A DNA stretch of 64,000 nt from Aquimonas voraii (lineage in GTDB: Bacteria > Pseudomonadota > Gammaproteobacteria > Xanthomonadales > Xanthomonadaceae): positions 62,001 to 126,000 of the forward strand of contig NZ_FNAG01000009.1 in assembly GCF_900101825.1 (NCBI RefSeq), in the 5' to 3' direction. The notes beneath the pieces are model-generated. The model made no database searches and was not told where the DNA came from. It saw nothing but the letters and a program-made list of their open reading frames with translations. The translations under genes were made by a program, and so were the position numbers. This document shows, in pieces, positions 55,129-64,000 of the stretch. Within the stretch, counting starts at the first letter, position 1; each line of letters begins with the position of its first letter.

Positions 55129-55378
55129 ACGTATGCACTGCCGGGGTGGCGCCAGCCCAGCCGCTAAGCTGTCCGCGGGTCGCGGCGGTCCACTGTCGCG
55201 ACGCCCAAGGCAGTTCCCGGGGAGGGCGGGACACACGCAGCGCGTGCATGAACGCTGCGGTGGCTCGGACTGCGGAGTGCGAAGCGCCTGTGGCGCGGTT
55301 GCGCGTGCGCCATCCCCTGGACTGCGAGTCGCCTGGGCCCGTGGGCCTTGGCATCGACCGTCGCAGCGAGGGAGCGAA

Positions 55379-56767
55379 ATGTCGAACCGCAACACGCCGA
55401 AGCTGGGCTTCTGGCAGATCTGGAACATGTGCTTCGGCTTTCTGGGCATCCAGTTCGGATTCGCCCTGCAGGGCGGCAGCATGTCGCGCATCTTCCAGAC
55501 CCTGGGCGCCGAGAAGGATGCACTGCCCTTGCTCTGGATCGCCGCCCCGCTGACGGGCCTGATCGTGCAGCCGATCATCGGCTACCTCTCCGACCGCACC
55601 TGGCATCCCATCCTCGGCCGCCGTCGGCCCTATTTCGTGATCGGTGCAGTGCTGGCTTCGATCGCGCTTCTGGTGATGCCGCATTCGCCCACCCTGTGGA
55701 TGGCCGTGGGCCTGCTGTGGGTGTTGGACGCCTCGATCAACATCAGCATGGAGCCCTTCCGCGCGCTGGTGGCCGACAAGCTGCCCGAGGAGCAGCGCTC
55801 CTACGGCTTCGTGGTGCAGACCCTGATCATCGGCATCGGCACCTGGGTGGCCAGCAACCTGCCCTGGTTCGTGAGCTGGCTGGGGGTCTCGAATGAAGCC
55901 GGCCCCGGCGTGGTGCCGCCTTCGGTGCAGATCGCCTTCGCCATTGGCGCCTTCGTGTTTCTGGCCAGCATTCTGGTCACCGTGTTCACCACCACCGAAG
56001 AGCCGCCCGAGGACATGCAGCGTTTCCAGCAGGAGCGTCGCGAGGGCAACTTCTTCCTCAACATCACCCGCGACATCCTGCAGATGCCGGGGCAGATGCT
56101 GAAGCTCGGCATCGTGCAGTTCTTCAGCTGGCTGTCTTTCTTCACGATGTGGAGCATGGCCACGCCGGCCTTGACCGGCCACGTCTTCAAGGCCCCCGCG
56201 CCCGATCCGAGCGCGTTCGACATGTCCGTGCCGGCGCAGGCGCAGGCGTTTTCCGAGGCCAACGGCGCGTTCCAGAATGCCGCTGATCTCGTTGGCGCCT
56301 ACATGGGCTACTACGGTTTGTCCTCGATGGCGGTGGCCCTGCTGCTGGCCTTCTACGCCTCGCGCTTCGTGCTCAACCGCAGGCTCGTCCACTTCGTGTC
56401 GCTGCTGCTGGGCGGCGCCGGCTTCCTGTCGATGGCCGTGGTCTCGCAGCCGGTCTGGCTGATTGGCAGCTTCGCCCTGGTGGGCGTGGCCTGGGCCAGC
56501 ATCCTGTCCATGCCCTATGCGCTGCTGTCCAGCGTCGTCGAGCCGAAAAAAATGGGCGTGTACATGGGCATCTTCAACATGTTCATCGTGATCCCGCAGA
56601 TCGTCGCCGCCACGCTGCTGGGGGCCGTGCTGCGGACATTCTTCGGCGGTGAGCCGATCTATGCCCTGATCATCGCCGGCGGCAGCCTGATCGTCGGCGC
56701 GCTGTGTCTGGCCTTCGTCCGCGAGCCGCGCACCGCGCCTGCCGCTGCGATGGCGGCAGCGCACTGA
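55379..56767 (+). CDS. MFS/GPH-type sugar transporter (SLC45-like)
   Basis: A 462-residue membrane protein with 12 predicted helices. The motif PIIGYLSDRTWHPILGRRRPYFVIG, with a repeated Arg-rich loop, is typical of the SLC45/maltose-sucrose proton symporter group. It would import a disaccharide or maltodextrin. The ATG at 55379 has GAGGGAG upstream. The next gene is an alpha-amylase, which supports maltodextrin or maltose as substrate. The longer open frame to 55133 is not believed. Confidence 0.88.
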   Translation: MSNRNTPKLGFWQIWNMCFGFLGIQFGFALQGGSMSRIFQTLGAEKDALPLLWIAAPLTGLIVQPIIGYLSDRTWHPILGRRRPYFVIGAVLASIALLVMPHSPTLWMAVGLLWVLDASINISMEPFRALVADKLPEEQRSYGFVVQTLIIGIGTWVASNLPWFVSWLGVSNEAGPGVVPPSVQIAFAIGAFVFLASILVTVFTTTEEPPEDMQRFQQERREGNFFLNITRDILQMPGQMLKLGIVQFFSWLSFFTMWSMATPALTGHVFKAPAPDPSAFDMSVPAQAQAFSEANGAFQNAADLVGAYMGYYGLSSMAVALLLAFYASRFVLNRRLVHFVSLLLGGAGFLSMAVVSQPVWLIGSFALVGVAWASILSMPYALLSSVVEPKKMGVYMGIFNMFIVIPQIVAATLLGAVLRTFFGGEPIYALIIAGGSLIVGALCLAFVREPRTAPAAAMAAAH

Positions 56768-56834
56768 GCCCATCGCTTCGTCAAGACGTTTCCGAGTATC
56801 CAACCGGCGCCGCGCGCCCGCACTGGAGTCGCCC

Positions 56835-58517
56835 ATGCAGATCCGTCCGCTCGTCCTCGCCCTCTCGACCACCCTGCTGGCCGCCTGCGGCAGCGAGGCG
56901 CCTGCGCCCGCCCCCGCTGCGCCCGCCCCCGCCGCGGTCGACCGCTTCATCGGCACCACCGAACCCTTCGCCTCCGAGGCCGTGTACTTCGTCGTCACCG
57001 ACCGCTTCGTCAACGGCGATCCGTCCAATGATCATCGCGAGCAGGGCGGCGAGCGCGGCACCTTCGACATCGCCTTGGAGTGGGCCGATGGCCGCACCGA
57101 CAACGTCGGCTACCTCGGCGGTGACTTCAAGGGCCTGCTGGACCATGCCGGCTACATTCGCGAGATGGGCTTCTCGGCGCTGTGGATCACGCCCATCGTC
57201 GACAACCCGGACGAAGCCTTCACCGGCGGCGACCCCATCACCCAGACCAGCTTTCTGACCGACCGCGGCAAGTCGGGCTACCACGGCTACTGGGCCAAGA
57301 ACTTCTACACCCTCGACGAGCACCTGCCGAGCGAGGGGCTCGACTTCCGCGCGTTCACTGCAGCGATGCAGAACGCGGGTCTCAAGATCGTGCTGGACAT
57401 CGTCGCCAATCACGGCTCGCCGGGCTGGTCGATGCCGGTCGACCAGAAGGAGTTCGGGCGCCTCTACGACGCCAGCGGGACCCTGATCGCCGATCACGGC
57501 AACCTGCCGCCCGATCAGCTCGACCCGGCCAACAACCCGCTGCACGCTTTCTATAACGTCAAGCCCGATCTCGCCCAGCTGTCCGACCTCAACGAAGACA
57601 ACCCGGCGGTGATGGACCATCTCGTCGGCGCCTACCTGCAGTGGATCGAGCAGGGCGCCCACGCCTTCCGCGTCGACACCGTGCGCCATGTGAAGCCGGA
57701 GTTCTGGCGCGTGTTCGCCGAGCGCATCCGCGCCAAGCATCCGGGTTTCTTCATGTTCGGCGAGGTGTTCGACTACGAGGCGGCGAAGACCGCGCTGTAC
57801 ACGCACCCCGAGAACGGCGGCATGAGCGTGCTCGACTTCGCGCTGAAGAAGGCCCTGCTCGACGTCTTCGAGAACGAGGGCTCGGACTTCGCCACGCTGG
57901 CGCCGGCGCTGTACCTGAAGGACGGCCCGTACGCGAACCCGTATGAGCTGATGACCTTCTACGACAACCACGACATGGCGCGGATGAACGCCAGCGACGC
58001 CGGCTTCATCAATGCCCACCACTGGTTGTTCACCGCGCGCGGCATCCCGGTCATCTACTACGGCTCGGAGATCGGCTTCGAGCGCGGTGCGGTCGAGCAC
58101 AACGGCAACCGCAACTACTTCGGCGTCGAGGGCATCGAGGCCGCGCGCACTCATCCGATCCGCCAGGGCCTGATCCGGGTTGCCCAGCTGCGCCAGCGCC
58201 TGCCGGCGCTGCAGCGCGGCCTGCAGTTCAACCTCAAGCTCGAAGGTGACGAGGCCGCGTTCTACCGCGTGCTGCAGACCGAAGACGCCCACCAGACCGC
58301 GCTGGTGCTGCTGAACAAGTCGGCCGAGCCGCGCGCCATCGCCCTGGGTCGCTTCTTGCAGCCCGGCGAGTGGAAGGATGCGGAGAGCGGCGAGGCGATC
58401 AAGCTTGGCAGCGAGGCGCGCATCGAAGTGCCGGCCAATGGCCTGCGCGTGCTGCTTTGGGAGGCACCCCTGACGGATCCCGCGCTGCTCGAAGCGCTGC
58501 GCGCGCAGGCGGGCTGA
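56835..58517 (+). CDS. Alpha-amylase family (GH13) lipoprotein
   Basis: A 560-residue lipoprotein with lipobox LAAC (Cys18), then a Pro/Ala linker and the GH13 barrel. Catalytic residues: Asp281 (FRVDTVRHV, nucleophile), Glu310 (MFGEVFD, acid/base) and Asp380 (DNHDMAR). The region GYHGYWAKNFY and a C-terminal beta domain complete the fold. The layout resembles cyclomaltodextrinase/CGTase-like amylases. It would degrade starch or maltodextrin at the cell surface, with the transporter 67 bases upstream importing the products. Confidence 0.94.
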   Translation: MQIRPLVLALSTTLLAACGSEAPAPAPAAPAPAAVDRFIGTTEPFASEAVYFVVTDRFVNGDPSNDHREQGGERGTFDIALEWADGRTDNVGYLGGDFKGLLDHAGYIREMGFSALWITPIVDNPDEAFTGGDPITQTSFLTDRGKSGYHGYWAKNFYTLDEHLPSEGLDFRAFTAAMQNAGLKIVLDIVANHGSPGWSMPVDQKEFGRLYDASGTLIADHGNLPPDQLDPANNPLHAFYNVKPDLAQLSDLNEDNPAVMDHLVGAYLQWIEQGAHAFRVDTVRHVKPEFWRVFAERIRAKHPGFFMFGEVFDYEAAKTALYTHPENGGMSVLDFALKKALLDVFENEGSDFATLAPALYLKDGPYANPYELMTFYDNHDMARMNASDAGFINAHHWLFTARGIPVIYYGSEIGFERGAVEHNGNRNYFGVEGIEAARTHPIRQGLIRVAQLRQRLPALQRGLQFNLKLEGDEAAFYRVLQTEDAHQTALVLLNKSAEPRAIALGRFLQPGEWKDAESGEAIKLGSEARIEVPANGLRVLLWEAPLTDPALLEALRAQAG

Positions 58518-58573
58518 GGCAAGGCTGAGGAGTGCAGCGTCGCCGCGCGCCACGGAGGGCGTGCCCGCGGATC
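58514..58573 (+). repeat. 60-base intergenic repeat, copy A
   Basis: The element begins at the last base before the amylase TGA stop. It matches the inverted copy at 60527-60586 over 60 positions without gaps, about 49 identical by eye. Both start with CTGAGGCAAGGC and contain GCGCGCCA and GCCCGCGGATC. The rest of the gap to 58704 holds no gene. Confidence 0.82.
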
Positions 58574-58704
58574 GAGCATCCACCTGCCTGATCCCGCGTC
58601 AGCGAGTCCAGACCTGTGCCGGGCTCGCGACCACGGATCAAGACCAGGAGGGACGGGATCCGTGTTGGCTTGATTCCTTCTGAGGGGCGCGTGCGGGCGT
58701 GGCT

Positions 58705-60426
58705 TCAGCGCGTCGGTGCGCTGCACAACGGCCCCTCGAACCAGCCGCTGCCGTAGACCTCGGGGGGTTTCCAGCCGCGTCGCTTCGGATTGAAGGCCGC
58801 GGACGGGGCCTCCGCGGCCCCGCTGTCCGGCCGCGCCGCAAGGGCGAGCGAGCCTTCGAAGCCGTTGCCGAACAGCCTTCCCCCGTCCGCGCCGACAGCG
58901 CTGAAGCCGTACTCGATCTCCATCCGGTCGAGGTGCAGGCCAGGATCCAGGCCGATGGCGAGCGAAGCGCTGCCGCCGGCGAGTGCAGTGACCGGCAGAT
59001 CCAGACTGCGTCGCGCCCAGGCTTGGGCTTCGGTACCCGGCACGCTGGCGTGGCCGGGAAGTCGGCCCAGCGCTTGTCCGTTCAGACTGAGCGTGGCCCC
59101 CACATCGCCTTCGCGGTAGCTCTTGGTGTCGTAGACGAACTTCGCCGAGGCGAGCCGCAGACCGGCGCCTGCCGGTACGGCTGCCTGCAGGGCCAGGGTG
59201 GGCTGCTGGCGGAAGCAGGGAAAGCCCGCGTCGTGGCAGGCGACGCCGCGCTGGTGCACCTCGTACTCCGCGCCGTTCGGCTGCGGCGCAGCGTTCATCG
59301 ACGGGCCAAAGCGCTGGATGTCGCGCAGGTCGTATGACATCCACCCGCGCTCGCGTCCCACGGGGGCCGTGCCGAGGTTCTTCGGCCAGACCTCGGTGGC
59401 CGCGAACTTGACCGGATAGACCTCGACATCGCGCCATTTCAGTTCGCGGATGTGGCCGAGGAAGCAGGGCGCCTGGGGATGATGGTCGGCCTGATACGCC
59501 ACGCCCAGCAGCTGCACATGCACCTCGCTCCAGGGCACGGACAGGTCCCAGTGTTCCAGCGGCTCCATCGTTCCATTGGCGTCCAGGTCGGCCAGCAGAT
59601 CGATGCGGTCTGGCCGGAACTCCAGCTGCCAGTGCACCAGCGTGTCGCTGTGCTTGGGTGAAGTCGGCAGGTAGTCGCTGAGGCTGCCCACCGGATTGAC
59701 GTACTCGCTGCGGATCCCGCCCAGGCTGCGGGTGACACCGAAGCGGGTGAACCAGCCGGTGAGGCAGGGCACGTCATTGGCGCCGAAGCTGACCAGGTTG
59801 ATCGAGTCGACGGCCGCGCTGTGTCCAGGGCCGGGCTGGCGATCACCGCCGGGGGCAAACGGAAAGCCCGCCTCGCCTTGGCCGGGAACGGCGGTCGCCT
59901 CGCCGCCCGCGACGGTGGCGGTCGGCGTGATGGCGACTTCCCACCAGTGGCCACTGGTGGTGAAGGCCGAGGTGTGGAAGCGGACGACGCCCGGTTGCCC
60001 TGCGCTGATCAGCATCGGGTTGCGCAGGCGCGCCGAGAGGATGTCCTGGTAATCGAGGTGCATCACGCCCACCCCGGCGGAGCCGTCGCCGCCGATCGTG
60101 TTGATCGTGTTGCTGAGACGTCCGTCATTCGGGTTGGCGCTCAGCGCCTTGTGCACGTCGATATGGAAGCGGTTGTTGATCTCGTCGCTGATCGGGCTGA
60201 CCCCGATGAAATGGGTGTCGCCACGAACGTCCCAGTCGGATTCGTCCCACCAGACGGTGGTGGCCGCGCCGTCGAGGACGCTGGCTGCGTGGTTTCCGCT
60301 GAAGCGGAAGTCCTCGCGGAAGTGCAGACCGGCGGGCCCTTGCGCCACCTCGCCGGCGCCGGCCGGCAGGACGGAGCAGAGTGCCGCCAGCGAGACGGAC
60401 AGCCGGATCACAGGGAAGCGACGCAT
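58705..60426 (-). CDS. Secreted protein of unknown function, lectin- or hydrolase-like
   Basis: A 573-residue exported protein with a signal peptide (MRRFPVIRLSVSLAALCSVLPAGAG). I do not recognise the family. It is rich in Trp, His and Gly, as in beta-sandwich carbohydrate-binding proteins (TVWWDESDWDVRGDTHFIG; WHW-type clusters). The second half resembles a LamG/galactose-binding fold (LSLNGQALGRLPGHASV). Near the C-terminus it has LFGNGFEGS, a pattern I associate with exported proteins of Xanthomonadales. The start ATG 60426 is chosen because a signal peptide begins there; the open frame back to 60543 runs through the repeat. It lies next to the amylase, on the opposite strand. Confidence 0.72.
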   Translation of the reverse strand: MRRFPVIRLSVSLAALCSVLPAGAGEVAQGPAGLHFREDFRFSGNHAASVLDGAATTVWWDESDWDVRGDTHFIGVSPISDEINNRFHIDVHKALSANPNDGRLSNTINTIGGDGSAGVGVMHLDYQDILSARLRNPMLISAGQPGVVRFHTSAFTTSGHWWEVAITPTATVAGGEATAVPGQGEAGFPFAPGGDRQPGPGHSAAVDSINLVSFGANDVPCLTGWFTRFGVTRSLGGIRSEYVNPVGSLSDYLPTSPKHSDTLVHWQLEFRPDRIDLLADLDANGTMEPLEHWDLSVPWSEVHVQLLGVAYQADHHPQAPCFLGHIRELKWRDVEVYPVKFAATEVWPKNLGTAPVGRERGWMSYDLRDIQRFGPSMNAAPQPNGAEYEVHQRGVACHDAGFPCFRQQPTLALQAAVPAGAGLRLASAKFVYDTKSYREGDVGATLSLNGQALGRLPGHASVPGTEAQAWARRSLDLPVTALAGGSASLAIGLDPGLHLDRMEIEYGFSAVGADGGRLFGNGFEGSLALAARPDSGAAEAPSAAFNPKRRGWKPPEVYGSGWFEGPLCSAPTR

Positions 60427-60526
60427 CGGGCAGGCTCCGGATTCGAATGCCATGCACGACGAAGACAGGCGATGCCACGTGTCAGTGGCGCTGGACCCTG
60501 GGCGCTGGATCCAGCACCAGGTGCTT

Positions 60527-60586
60527 GATCCGCGGGCGCGCACTCCATGGCGCGCGACGATGCTGGGTTCTTACGCCTTGCCTCAG
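60527..60586 (-). repeat. 60-base intergenic repeat, copy B
   Basis: Inverted copy of the element at 58514-58573, here starting at the base before the TGA stop of ppk2 and running downstream of that gene. Each copy therefore has the same orientation relative to the gene it follows. No other function is evident; it could carry 3'-end signals. Confidence 0.82.
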
Positions 60587-61380
60587 TGCCCGTTGCCGTT
60601 GGCGCCCTTGAAGCGATTGGCGATCGGTTGCACCGCGCCCTCGAAACGCTCTTTCAGCAAGGGCTCGGGCAGGGGCTCGAACTGGATGTCGGGCTCGGGC
60701 GCGCTGTGGCTGGGCAGGTGATCGATGAAGTGGCGGATCAGGTTCAGGCGGCCGCTGCGCTGGTCGTTGAAGTCCACCAGCCACCACGGCGCATGTGCGG
60801 TGTGGGTGGCGCGGAACATGGCCTCGCGCGCGTTGCCGTACTCGGCGTACTTGGCGCGGGCGGCGAGGTCGACCGGGCTCAGCTTCCAGCGCTTCAGGGG
60901 ATCCGCGGCGCGCTCGGCGAAGCGCTGTTCCTGCTTGTCCTGGTCGACCGCCAGCCAGTACTTGAACAGCAGCACGCCGTCGTCGACCAGCATCTTCTCG
61001 AAGGCCGGCGCCTGCACCAGGAAGCGCTCGTATTCGACTTCCGAGCAGTAGCCCATGACCTTCTCGACGCCGGCGCGGTTGTACCAGCTGCGGTCGAACA
61101 GCACGATTTCGCCGGCGGCCGGCAGCTCGGACACGTAGCGCTGGAAGTACCACTGCGTGCGCTCGCGATCGCTGGGCTTGGGCAGGGCCACCACCCGGCA
61201 GGCGCGCGGATTGAGTGTGTTGGCGATGGCATTGATCACGCCGCCCTTGCCCGCCGCATCGCGGCCCTCCAGCAGCACGACCACGCGGTTGCCGGTGTTC
61301 TGCAGCCAGCGCTGCACCTGCACCAGCTCGCGCTGCATGGGTTTCAGCAGGGCCTCGTAGTCCTTCTTCTTCAGCTTCAT
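60583..61380 (-). CDS. ppk2: Polyphosphate kinase 2
   Basis: A 265-residue PPK2 family enzyme that uses polyphosphate to phosphorylate nucleotides. Walker A LEGRDAAGKGG, Walker B FDRSWYNRAGVEKVMG and the lid region RTQWYFQRYVSELP are intact. The length suggests the single-domain, class I type, mostly acting on nucleoside diphosphates. GGAGA precedes the ATG at 61380. It follows prfA by 41 bases on the same strand, in the position where prmC is often found. Confidence 0.94.
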   Translation of the reverse strand: MKLKKKDYEALLKPMQRELVQVQRWLQNTGNRVVVLLEGRDAAGKGGVINAIANTLNPRACRVVALPKPSDRERTQWYFQRYVSELPAAGEIVLFDRSWYNRAGVEKVMGYCSEVEYERFLVQAPAFEKMLVDDGVLLFKYWLAVDQDKQEQRFAERAADPLKRWKLSPVDLAARAKYAEYGNAREAMFRATHTAHAPWWLVDFNDQRSGRLNLIRHFIDHLPSHSAPEPDIQFEPLPEPLLKERFEGAVQPIANRFKGANGNGH

Positions 61381-61421
61381 CGGCGTCTCCGGTGGACGAG
61401 CGATGGTAGCCCGAGGCAGCG

Positions 61422-62494
<1,073 letters not shown>

Positions 62495-62498
<4 letters not shown>

Positions 62499-63823
62499 TG
62501 CGGTTCGCGTGTGGGTTCATCGCCAGCGCTGTCGCCGGCCTCGGTGCCCTGGAACAACTGCTCGGCGGCGCGGAACAGCTCCAGCTCGCCACGCTGCGCG
62601 GCCTGGCGCAGGCGCGCCGAGGGCGCATGCAGCAGCTTGTTGGTGAGCGTGTGGGCGAGATAGCGCAGGGCCTCGTCCGCCGGCTTGCCCTGGGCGATCA
62701 TCTGCTGCGCGCGGGCCAGCACGGCATCGCGCTCGCGCTCGGCCTGGCTGCGGATGTCGCGGATCAGGCCCTGACGGTCGGCAGCGCGCCACCAGCCGAG
62801 GAAATGCTCGACCTGCAGTTCGATGATGGCTTCGGCCTCGCGCGCGGCGGCCTGCCGCGAGCGGCGGTTCTCCTCGATCACCTGGTCGAGGTCGTCGACG
62901 GTGTAGAGGAACACGTCCTCCAGCGTGGCGACGTCCTCGGCGATATCGCGCGGCACCGCCAGATCCAGCAGGAACATCGGTCGATGCCGGCGTTGGCGCA
63001 GGGCCTGGGCGAGGTCGGCGCGGCGCAGGATCGGCTCGCGAGCCGCGGTCGCCGAGATCACGATGTCGGCCTCGTGCAGGTGCCGCCCCAGCTCAGTCAG
63101 CGGCAGGGCGTAGCCACCGATGCGCGAGGCCAGCGCCTGCGCGTTCTCCAGCGTGCGGTTGGCGATCAGCAGGCGCTTGGCCTTCTGCTCCAGCAGGTGG
63201 CGGGCGGTGAGCTCGATGGTTTCGCCGGCGCCGATCAGCAGAACGCTGGCTTCCTTGAGGTCGCTGAAGACCTGCTGGGCCAGACGCACGCCGGCGAACG
63301 CGACCGACACCGGGTGCGCGCCGATCTCAGTGTCGGTGCGCACGCGCTTGGCGACCGCGAAGCCATGCTGGAACATCCGGTCGAGCCCCGAGCGCAGGCC
63401 GCCGGCCTCGCGCGCCAGCTGCCAGGCGTCCTTCACCTGGCCGAGGATCTGCGGCTCGCCCAGCACCAGAGAGTCGAGCCCGGTGGCGACTCGGAACAGA
63501 TGGCGCACGGCTTCGCCGTCGTGATGCTGGTACAGGCAGCTGCGCAGGGTGTCGAGCGTCAGGCCGTGGCTGTCGGCCAGCCAGCGCGCGGGTTCGGCCT
63601 CGAAGCCGTCGCCGACGCTGCAGTAGATCTCGGTGCGGTTGCAGGTCGAGACCACCGCCGCCTCCTCCACACCGGGCCGCGCCAGCAGTTCGGCCAGGGC
63701 CGCAGGCAGGCGCTCAGGCCCGAACGCCACCTTCTCGCGCAGGGCGACGGGTGCCGTCTGGTGGCTCAGGCCCAGCGCCAGCAGGCGTCGCTGCGGACGG
63801 TCGGAAGGGGGGTTCGGGTACAC
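62495..63823 (-). CDS. hemA: Glutamyl-tRNA reductase
   Basis: First step of tetrapyrrole synthesis by the C5 route: glutamyl-tRNA to glutamate-1-semialdehyde with NADPH. The active Cys is in [18 protein letters not shown]-binding part: [15 protein letters not shown]. The dimerisation domain occupies the C-terminus. Length is 442 residues. It heads the hemA-prfA-ppk2 series and is divergent from the exported-protein gene at the window end; about 66 bases separate them. Confidence 0.97.
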
Positions 63824-63889
63824 TGCGGGCGATGTTCCGGCCCGGTTCGCCGCAGCCTGCGGCGGGCGCCGGACACTGCAAGAAGGTCG

Positions 63890-64000
63890 ATGAACGCGCG
63901 CGCATTCTACCTGTTGCTGCTCCTTGCGTTGGCTGGCTCTCCGCCGGCCGCCGGCGCCGACGAAGCGCGCCCGCCAGCGCCCGTGCTGGGCGATGCCCTG
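63890..64000 (+). CDS. Exported protein, start only (3' truncated)
   Basis: Only the first 37 codons lie in the window. ATG at 63890 with AGAAGG upstream gives a signal peptide (MNARAFYLLLLLALAGSPPAAGADEA). In related bacteria the gene divergent from hemA often encodes a tetratricopeptide-repeat protein followed by lolB; that is inferred from position, as the mature part is not seen. Confidence 0.6.
   Translation, partial: MNARAFYLLLLLALAGSPPAAGADEARPPAPVLGDAL

Noticed and set aside
54812-55167. Open frames with repeated Gly-Ile-Arg-Asp-Trp-Gly pattern
   Set aside because: They are translations of the 14-base tandem array, begin inside the reductase gene and lack a ribosome site.
60427-60543. 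Longer N-terminus for the unknown secreted protein
   Set aside because: It would place 39 residues before the signal peptide and is read through part of the 60-base repeat.

Overview
The window is high-GC, gene-dense DNA from a flagellated gammaproteobacterium. Gene content and order (CvpA/DedD/PurF, FlgM/FlgN/FlgA, a class GN sortase pair, a GNGFE tail on a secreted protein, GGGATTC-type intergenic repeats) point to Xanthomonadales or a close relative. This is inferred from gene content only; no 16S gene or database search supports it.

Layout. 1-4731: the 3' part of a VIT/vWA sortase target, its class GN sortase, a convergent unknown gene and tdh. 4854-14638: housekeeping genes folC-corA, metK, dnaG (opposite strand), dedD-cvpA-purF and a ferritin-like DUF455 gene. 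14900-17528: three consecutive secreted or surface proteins. The first has dockerin-like calcium loops, the other two look cohesin-like, and the last ends in an IPTL-CTERM-like anchor. This block is visibly less GC-rich at its start. 17778-19621: a PAS histidine kinase and response regulator. 19823-33062: a flagellar rod/hook locus, with flgA and flgM-flgN on the minus strand, then cheV and flgBCDEFGHIJKL. A sigma54-type promoter lies before flgB and sigma28-type promoters lie before flgM and flgK, which agrees with the usual flagellar hierarchy.

33145-45617 is a dense signalling island. The minus-strand operon encodes a very large membrane PAS/GAF histidine kinase, a single-domain receiver, and a REC-PAS-LOV-GGDEF-EAL-REC protein. 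In the last, the LOV flavin-binding cysteine motif is intact, the GGDEF motif is degenerate and the EAL motif is intact, so it looks like a light-responsive c-di-GMP phosphodiesterase. The divergent plus-strand operon encodes a FIST-domain sensor (NosP-like), a cytoplasmic histidine kinase, a receiver-HDOD protein and another receiver. Next to the flagellar locus, these two operons could link light, redox or NO sensing to the choice between motility and biofilm.

45691-49100 holds DUF465, ttcA, rdgC and a YgjP-type metalloprotease. 49691-54885 is a redox operon: PepSY membrane protein, DUF2271 protein, DUF4198 protein, ApbE flavin transferase and a membrane-anchored CysJ-like flavoreductase. 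The DUF2271 protein carries a sequence resembling an ApbE flavinylation site, so the operon may build a covalently flavinylated periplasmic electron carrier. 55379-58517 is a sugar transporter plus an alpha-amylase lipoprotein. 58705-60426 is an unrecognised secreted protein flanked by inverted copies of a 60-bp element, each starting at a neighbour's stop codon. 60583-63823 is hemA-prfA-ppk2 on the minus strand, and a truncated exported-protein gene starts at 63890.

Intergenic DNA carries several repeat families: a 14-bp tandem array at 54891, related short tracts, nested hairpins after rdgC, and a 590-base gene-free stretch. No tRNA, rRNA, insertion sequence, prophage or CRISPR array was recognised.
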